NCBI GenBank assembly: GCA_037382365.1
Contig: JARRPZ010000106.1
Span: 1 to 11,089 of the forward strand
Source: Lentisalinibacter sp037382365
GTDB taxonomy: Bacteria; Pseudomonadota; Gammaproteobacteria; Steroidobacterales; Woeseiaceae
Reading direction: 5' to 3'
Length of the DNA: 11,089 nt
Shown: in pieces, positions 6,898-11,089 of the stretch
Layout of the letters: each line of letters begins with the position of its first letter
How positions within the stretch are numbered: position 1 is the first letter of the stretch
Notes under the pieces: model-generated
What the model saw: only the letters and a program-made list of their open reading frames with translations
Told to the model about the DNA's origin: nothing
Database searches by the model: none
Program-made: the position numbers and the translations under genes

Positions 6898-7574
6898 GCC
6901 ACCGCCCTCGCCGAGGTCTGACCGGATCCGGGCAGCGTGCGGAATATGCCGGCGTAAAGACGGTAGAACTGTCGGGCGCAGCGGCGAACGGCGGCCTTGT
7001 CCGCCTCACTTTCCAGGCGTCCGAGCAGTCGCGCCAGGAACTTCACGTGCTCCTGATCCACCTCGCCGTGAGAGATCAGGTAGGAGAATGCCGTCTCCGG
7101 CAGACCGAGGCTCTTGCCGATGGATGCCGCGGCGAGGCCGGCGATCGCGATGCTCGTGCCTTCCAGTACGTAGACCATCCCGAAGAAACCGACCGGGTTG
7201 CCGCGCTCGATCGTATCCCAGGCGAAGCTCACCATCTGCTCGGTGGCGAGGGATGGTTCACCATGGCGCACGGCCTCGGCGTCCGCGCCGGTGGCGGCGA
7301 TGTCGTTGAGGATCCATTCCTGGTGTCCGTACTCGTCATTGATGTAATGCACGATCGCGCCGCGCAGCCATTCGTAGTCCTGATCGAGCCGGGCGCCGCA
7401 GGCCATCAGCAGCGGCACCGTGAACTTCACGTGGTGATAAGCCTCGGTCAGGAAGGCGCGGTATTGCTCCATCGTCACCCGGCCCTCCAGGGCGTCGCGG
7501 ATGATCGGCGAATCGAGGAGAAAGTCGCGCTCGCTGGCCGTGTCCCGTCCCAGCGCTTCGAAAAAATCATTCAT
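6894..7574 (-). CDS. Heme-oxygenase-like diiron oxidase/oxygenase (HDO/TenA/PqqC-like fold) family protein
   Basis: The 226-residue, all-helical protein fits the iron-containing redox enzyme family in the heme-oxygenase/TenA fold. Candidate metal ligands are spaced as in HDO enzymes: Glu81-x2-His84 (INDEYGHQEW), Glu138 (VYVLEGTS), and His169 with Asp173-x2-His176 (SHGEVDQEHVKF). Tandem His47-His48 in LTEAYHHVKF are also conserved-looking. Family members include UndA-type fatty-acid decarboxylases and several N-oxygenases or C-C cleaving enzymes; relatives are often misannotated as TenA regulators. The ATG at 7574 overlaps the ligase stop as ATGA, and its own stop overlaps the dehydrogenase start the same way, implying strict co-translation. 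An AAGG lies about 9 nt upstream of the start. The reaction is not predictable, but an acyl or aminoacyl product of the preceding enzyme is a reasonable substrate (inference). Confidence 0.82.
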   Translation of the reverse strand: MNDFFEALGRDTASERDFLLDSPIIRDALEGRVTMEQYRAFLTEAYHHVKFTVPLLMACGARLDQDYEWLRGAIVHYINDEYGHQEWILNDIAATGADAEAVRHGEPSLATEQMVSFAWDTIERGNPVGFFGMVYVLEGTSIAIAGLAAASIGKSLGLPETAFSYLISHGEVDQEHVKFLARLLGRLESEADKAAVRRCARQFYRLYAGIFRTLPGSGQTSARAVA

Positions 7575-9679
7575 GCGTTGATTACCTTGTTGCGAGGCGC
7601 AGCCGCGCCATTGATCAGATCGGCAAGTCGTTCGCCGTAGCGATCCAGTATCGTCTGACGACGCAGACGGCCGTTCTCGGTCAACTCCCCGTTATCGGGC
7701 CGGAAAGGGCTTTCGGCATACATCCATTCGCCGATCCGGGCGTAATCCGGGAGACGCCGGTTGGCCGCATCGATGGCGGCCTGCACGGCCCCGTCCCCCG
7801 GCGGGCCGGCCGGCACGATCAGCGCCGCGTTGCGCGGCATCGCCTCACCCCAGACGAGCGCCTGTGCGATCGCCGGCTCATGGAGGAGTTCGCTCTCCAC
7901 CCACTCCGGTGAGACGTTACGCCCGAACGCCGTGATGAACAGGTTTTTCTTCCTGCCGTCTACATGGAGGAATCCGTCTTCGTCGAGGCGACCGAGGTCC
8001 CCGGTGCCGATCTCCGTCGGCGGCTCGGCATTCGCTCCCAGGTAGCCTCGCATCAGGGCCCCGGACACGAGGATCTCGCCGTCGTCGGCGATCCGCACGC
8101 GAGCATGCGCCAGCGGCCGACCGACACTGCCGACACGGCTGTCTCCCGGCGAGTTCAGGGCCACCACCGAGTGGCACTCCGACAACCCGTAACCCTCGTA
8201 GGCAGGGATCCCGGAATGGCGGGCGAGTTCCAGCTCCGACGGCGCCACACGGCCACCCCCGACCGCCGCGAACTTCAGCGGACAATCCGTCCAGGGTTGC
8301 GCTGCCGCCAGCCGGTTCAGCACGCTCAACAGCTGGGGCAGCAATATCACGCTCTGGGCACCGCTTCTGTCTATGGCACGACGCAGCTGCACCGGCTCCA
8401 GGCCGCTCGATCCACTCAGGCCGATCTCTGCCAGCGGGAGTGCATGGATGGCGGCACCGAGCAGCAGCGGCACATACACACCCGCGATATTCTCCAGGAG
8501 CGTGGCCAGGGGAAGGACACAAAGGTGTCGCGTGACGCCGGCCGGCCGCAGCCTGTCGGCCAGGCTCGCCGCCACCTCCTCCATCCCCGCCTGCGTCAGG
8601 CAGACGCCGCGCGGGGCTCCCGTGCTGCCGGAGGTATAGGTCACTTTGGCGACACCGGTCGGATCGTAGCCGGTCGGATCGGCCGGTCGGGACCGGCGCA
8701 GCAGACTCAGGCTCCCGCCGATCGCCGCGACCGGCGGCTCGAATCCGAGCCCGGCCGCCAGCACCCGGTCGGGATCCTGCGTCAGCACCGCATCGACCCG
8801 GGCGTCGGCAAGGAGATGCAGGGTCTGGGTGTCGGAGAAGAAAAGAGGCACGGGCACGGCGGAAACGCCGGCCGTGATCATCGCGAGGTCCGCGATGATC
8901 CACTCGGGCCCGTTGTCCGCCACCAGCGCGCAACTTCTGACGCCCCCGGCCCGCAACCGGGCGGCGAGCGCCGCCACCCGAGCCTCGAGTTCCGCGTAGC
9001 CGATAATCCCGCGGGAACCGGCCAGTGGACGTGCCCCGGCAACGGCGACGGCGGGTGTGAAACCCGCCGGCCGCCGCAGGTCGCCGACGATCACCCGCGG
9101 GTCGTGCCGGTAATAGCTGCCCCAGGAATCGTCGCGGCCGGCCACCCGGTCTGCGGAAGCGGCGCTGATCTCGCAGCCGCCGAGCCCTGCCCGGGCGAGC
9201 AGCGAGCGCACGGGGCCGGTCGCCGTGAAGCACACCCACTCGAAACCCTGCTGCAACAGGAAAGGGACCAGCTGGCGGAACAGGGGCACGATCACGCGAC
9301 GGTGCTCGACGGCGAGCTGGCCGATTTCGGCCACGGCGGTCCGGGCAACCGGGCGTCCGAAGACCCCGGCGACCGCCTGCTCTATCGGCACGTCCAGGTA
9401 ATCCTCGAGATACAGGCCTTCACGAGCCGCCGGTCGGAGCCCGATGACGCCGCGGGTGGCGTCCCGTTCCAGCGTGACCCGCACGAGGTAGGGCATGAAG
9501 CCCTCCACCCGTGCCCCGAAATGGTGAGCGTAACAACCGCGGATCTCGGTCTCGAGCGCATCACGGCCCGGGTGACCCTTGCCGAACAGCTCCAACCGGA
9601 CCGGTGGATGCCCGCTGCTTTCCGCGAGTGGCAGTATCTGTTGCTGACTGGAAGCGAAAGATTGCAAGCGGGCTGTCAT
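7571..9679 (-). CDS. Fusion: thermostable-hemolysin (GNAT-like) domain plus AMP-forming acyl ligase
   Basis: The protein has 702 residues from the ATG at 9679. Residues about 28-205 match the 'thermostable hemolysin' family, a GNAT-like acyltransferase fold despite its name: the helix with IRGCYAHHFGA (46-56), MPYLVRVTL (62-70), YLEDYLDVPIE (90-100), VAEIGQLAVEHRRV (116-129), FEWVCFTATGPVRSLLARAGL (146-166) and SWGSYYRHDPRVIVGD (185-200). Residues about 222-690 form an acyl-CoA-synthetase-type adenylation domain: A3 TYTSGSTGAPRG (347-358), A5 YEGYGLSE (494-501), A7 TGDLGRLDEDGF (559-570) with Asp561, and Arg576 of A8. The final-lysine motif reads GELTENGRLRR (664-674), with Arg671 where the catalytic lysine is usual. 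There is no stop or frameshift between the domains. It is the first gene of the operon. Likely chemistry is acyl activation and transfer to an unknown acceptor (inference). Confidence 0.88.
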   Translation of the reverse strand: MTARLQSFASSQQQILPLAESSGHPPVRLELFGKGHPGRDALETEIRGCYAHHFGARVEGFMPYLVRVTLERDATRGVIGLRPAAREGLYLEDYLDVPIEQAVAGVFGRPVARTAVAEIGQLAVEHRRVIVPLFRQLVPFLLQQGFEWVCFTATGPVRSLLARAGLGGCEISAASADRVAGRDDSWGSYYRHDPRVIVGDLRRPAGFTPAVAVAGARPLAGSRGIIGYAELEARVAALAARLRAGGVRSCALVADNGPEWIIADLAMITAGVSAVPVPLFFSDTQTLHLLADARVDAVLTQDPDRVLAAGLGFEPPVAAIGGSLSLLRRSRPADPTGYDPTGVAKVTYTSGSTGAPRGVCLTQAGMEEVAASLADRLRPAGVTRHLCVLPLATLLENIAGVYVPLLLGAAIHALPLAEIGLSGSSGLEPVQLRRAIDRSGAQSVILLPQLLSVLNRLAAAQPWTDCPLKFAAVGGGRVAPSELELARHSGIPAYEGYGLSECHSVVALNSPGDSRVGSVGRPLAHARVRIADDGEILVSGALMRGYLGANAEPPTEIGTGDLGRLDEDGFLHVDGRKKNLFITAFGRNVSPEWVESELLHEPAIAQALVWGEAMPRNAALIVPAGPPGDGAVQAAIDAANRRLPDYARIGEWMYAESPFRPDNGELTENGRLRRQTILDRYGERLADLINGAAAPRNKVINA

Positions 9680-9683
9680 GCGG

Positions 9684-9689
9684 CCTCCT
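9684..9689 (-). promoter_or_regulatory. Strong Shine-Dalgarno that decides the fusion-gene start
   Basis: AGGAGG lies 4 nt before the ATG at 9679. The open frame extends 24 codons further to a GTG at 9751, but that stretch is low-complexity, Pro/Arg/Gly-rich and would run through a leader hairpin, so the ATG is preferred. Confidence 0.8.
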
Positions 9690-9711
9690 CTGCCAACGAT
9701 GGCGGTCCTGT

Positions 9712-9732
9712 CCGGCGGCGGCCTGCCGCCGG
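9712..9732 (-). promoter_or_regulatory. Stem-loop in the 5' leader of the four-gene operon
   Basis: A perfect 8-bp stem, CCGGCGGC (9712-9719) with GCCGCCGG (9725-9732), closes a 5-nt loop 22 nt upstream of the AGGAGG site. It would be transcribed in the leader of the minus-strand operon. It has no U-tract. It could be a regulatory or stabilising hairpin, or simply a product of high GC content. Confidence 0.3.
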
Positions 9733-9777
9733 CTCGGAGCGTTAGAGTCACGCGGCCGACAAAATCCTTCGCGAAAA

Positions 9778-9806
9778 TTTCAAGTGACTGTAAGTAATGT
9801 GATTAT
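9778..9806 (+). promoter_or_regulatory. Candidate promoter for the exported-protein pair
   Basis: GATTAT (9801-9806, 4 of 6 consensus matches) is preceded by TG at 9798-9799 in extended -10 position and, 17 bp upstream, by a weak TTTCAA (9778-9783). It sits in the AT-rich core (about 9760-9810) of the 242-bp divergent region 9680-9921. A second -10-like TACACT at 9861-9866 lacks a matching -35. I could not place a convincing minus-strand promoter in this interval. Confidence 0.3.
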
Positions 9807-9921
9807 TCTGCAGCCGCCCCGGTCTGAAAGACTTTCCGGGTGCCCCGGGACAGGCTGGGTTACACTCCAACGCCGTCGGTCGGCGCCCGGCACGCCGTCG
9901 GGCCGAAAGGAGCGGGCACCC

Positions 9922-10440
9922 ATGAACGGAAACTGCCTGAATCGCCGAATGCCTCGGCTGTGCTTGGTCGGAATGATCCTGTCGAGCGCGCTGGGGACGG
10001 TGGTGGGCGATGCCGCGTCCCAGCCCTGGATGCGCTCGGACAATCCCCAGGGGCTCTACGTGCTGCTCTCCGTCTCCGACCAGTGCGACGTGCGACGCAC
10101 CGAGGCGGACCTCGCGGTACAGTCGGCCTTCAGACAGCGCGAGGTACCCCGCGCATCCGGCTGGGCGCCCGGCGAACTCTTTCTCACGGCCGAACTGGAC
10201 TGCGCCCCGACCACGAATTACCCGGACATCTATCTTTACGTCGTGAGAGTCGGGTTCGCCATCAATTACCGGGAGGAACCGGCCTACATGCTGCAGTACG
10301 TCCGGGGACGCTACGAGAGCTTCGGCATCGACAGCCTGGACAACATCGAGCGCTTACTGACCGAGAATGTCCTCGCCGCGCTGGGAGACTACCGGCAGGC
10401 CAATGAGGAGACGCCGGCCGGGACGGACCCGGACGGATGA
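9922..10440 (+). CDS. Small exported protein of unknown function, first of a tandem pair
   Basis: I do not recognise the family. The 172-residue protein starts at the ATG at 9922, with AAAGGAG 9 nt upstream; the open frame continues upstream to 9511, but that part crosses the divergent control region and shadows the opposite gene. Residues 1-10 are basic, 13-29 hydrophobic, and a signal-peptidase site is likely near GDAAS-QP (30-35), so the mature protein should be periplasmic or secreted. The mature part has Cys55 (SVSDQCDV) and Cys94 (TAELDCAP), alternating strand-like stretches (ELFLTAEL, IYLYVVRVGFAI) and a C-terminal helix (SLDNIERLLTENVLAALGDYRQAN, about 138-161). The order and motifs repeat in the next gene, whose start overlaps this stop as ATGA. 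The alpha/beta exported fold and the Cys pair suggest a disulfide-stabilised small domain (inference). Confidence 0.78.
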   Translation: MNGNCLNRRMPRLCLVGMILSSALGTVVGDAASQPWMRSDNPQGLYVLLSVSDQCDVRRTEADLAVQSAFRQREVPRASGWAPGELFLTAELDCAPTTNYPDIYLYVVRVGFAINYREEPAYMLQYVRGRYESFGIDSLDNIERLLTENVLAALGDYRQANEETPAGTDPDG

Positions 10441-10928
10441 TCGCCCGCGGACACCGTGGTCGCTGTGCGGTCATGGCGCTGATGCTCGTGCTGGCGGCAT
10501 CCGGCGCCGCCGAACCATTCTCCTACATGCGCAAGCCGGAGCCCGACGCCCTTTACTGCATGGCCAGCGTCGGTGACAACTGCCCGGTGGACGACGCCAC
10601 CGTACACCGGCTGATCGACGACGTGGCCCGACGCTTCAGTCTTACGCGCCTCGACAAGGCGGCCGACGGGGAGCCACTGTTCTACGTGGAACTCTACTGT
10701 CACCGGCAGCAGAACGGCGAGACGGCCTATTCCGTCGAGACCGGGTTCGCCGAGTGGGTCGGCCGGGAACAGCAGCATCTCATGAAGTACGCCTACTACC
10801 CCTACCGATCCGTCGGCTACGGTGGCGCCCTGGACATCCGTGACACCGTCCGCCGCCGCATCGAAGACGCACTGTCGGATTATCTGGACGCCAATTTCCC
10901 GCGCGGCGACGCGCGGCCGGATCAGTAG
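10437..10928 (+). CDS. Small exported protein of unknown function, second of a tandem pair
   Basis: This 163-residue protein begins at the ATG at 10437 inside the stop of its neighbour (ATGA overlap). It has a basic start, a hydrophobic core (11-22) and a probable cleavage site after ASGAA (residue 25), so it should be exported. The mature part matches its neighbour in outline: LYCMASVGDNCPV (39-51) against LYVLLSVSDQCDV, VELYC (84-88) against AELDC, YSVETGFA (98-105) against YVVRVGFA, and a final helix ending DYLDAN against DYRQAN. Cys49 and Cys88 are 39 residues apart, the same spacing as Cys55 and Cys94 upstream; an extra Cys41 is present. A Tyr-rich stretch (YAYYPYRSVGYGG, 118-130) lies before the last helix. 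Function is unknown. The two products may form a heterodimer (inference). Its stop overlaps the end of the convergent gene. Confidence 0.78.
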   Translation: MIARGHRGRCAVMALMLVLAASGAAEPFSYMRKPEPDALYCMASVGDNCPVDDATVHRLIDDVARRFSLTRLDKAADGEPLFYVELYCHRQQNGETAYSVETGFAEWVGREQQHLMKYAYYPYRSVGYGGALDIRDTVRRRIEDALSDYLDANFPRGDARPDQ

Positions 10929-11089
10929 CGGCCGTGCTGCTTGAAGATGTAGTTGCTGAGCTCGATGAATTCGATGTTCATGCGACTCAGCGTGCGGTGG
11001 GCGGAGCGGACGATGGCGCGCATGACTTTGTAGACGATAAGGGTGCCGGCGTTGTCGCTGCGGCCGGCAGTAGCGGTGAGCGTGCCGTC
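10922..11089 (-). CDS. C-terminal fragment of an unrecognised protein, N-terminus beyond window
   Basis: A minus-strand frame enters from the right edge and runs 55 codons to a TGA at 10922-10924. The visible peptide starts DGTLTATAGRSDNAGTLIVY and continues with an amphipathic, basic helix-rich end (KVMRAIVRSAHRTLSRMNIE, then FIELSNYIFKQHGRY). I do not recognise the family. The uninterrupted frame, good codon balance and a stop placed exactly at the convergent gene's end support a real gene; the two convergent genes overlap by 7 bp with no terminator between them. Confidence 0.55.
   Translation of the reverse strand, partial: DGTLTATAGRSDNAGTLIVYKVMRAIVRSAHRTLSRMNIEFIELSNYIFKQHGRY

Noticed and set aside
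7917..9239. 440-codon minus-strand frame overlapping the fusion gene in another register
   Set aside because: It is Arg/Gly/Ala-rich nonsense in the +1 register of a validated gene; no frameshift is needed to explain the real gene.
7964..9745. 593-codon plus-strand open frame antisense to the fusion gene
   Set aside because: The translation is compositionally shadow-like (Gly/Arg/His/Gln) with no motif, and the opposite strand carries two complete recognisable domains.
9768..9775. TTCGCGAA palindrome in the divergent region as an operator
   Set aside because: An 8-bp palindrome is easily found by chance, and no second copy or known regulator consensus accompanies it.
9511..9921. Upstream extension of the first exported protein to a start at 9511
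   Set aside because: It would cross the divergent control region and the start of the fusion gene on the other strand, and would bury the clear signal peptide beginning at 9922 inside the protein.

Overview
The window is GC-rich, densely coding DNA with mostly short intergenic gaps. A ccmABC cytochrome c maturation operon, a wax ester synthase/DGAT-type acyltransferase, a polyhydroxyalkanoate-system protein, an ExeA/GspA-like AAA protein and a thermostable-hemolysin-family protein together suggest a free-living gammaproteobacterium. The lineage is inferred from gene families; no RNA gene is present to test it. I see no mobile element, CRISPR array, tRNA or rRNA.

Layout: (1) 1-1912, minus strand: ccmA, ccmB and a 3'-truncated ccmC, the start of the heme-handling system I operon. 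(2) 1913-2185: divergent control region with an AT-rich patch and candidate promoters on both strands. (3) 2186-3496, plus strand: an ExeA-like AAA module with destroyed Walker motifs, fused to an FHA domain. (4) 3503-5184, minus strand: a WS/DGAT-type acyltransferase followed by a small polyhydroxyalkanoic-acid-system protein, a storage-lipid pair. (5) 5379-9679, minus strand: a tightly coupled four-gene operon. In transcription order it encodes a fusion of a thermostable-hemolysin (GNAT-like) domain with an AMP-forming acyl ligase, a heme-oxygenase-like diiron oxidase/oxygenase (HDO) family protein, a short-chain dehydrogenase, and an exported TPR protein. The first three genes overlap by ATGA and the fourth starts 10 nt after the third. 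(6) 9680-9921: divergent control region. (7) 9922-10928, plus strand: two overlapping genes for small exported proteins that look like divergent tandem paralogues sharing two cysteines with identical 39-residue spacing. (8) 10922-11089, minus strand: the C-terminal end of an unrecognised protein.

The most interesting part is the four-gene operon in region 5. It looks like a small-molecule or lipid-modifying pathway: acyl activation, acyl transfer, metal-dependent oxidation, then NAD(P)-dependent redox chemistry. No product can be read from the sequence. The acyl ligase has arginine where the family normally has its catalytic C-terminal lysine. The pseudo-ATPase/FHA protein and the tandem cysteine-pair proteins are the next most unusual items.
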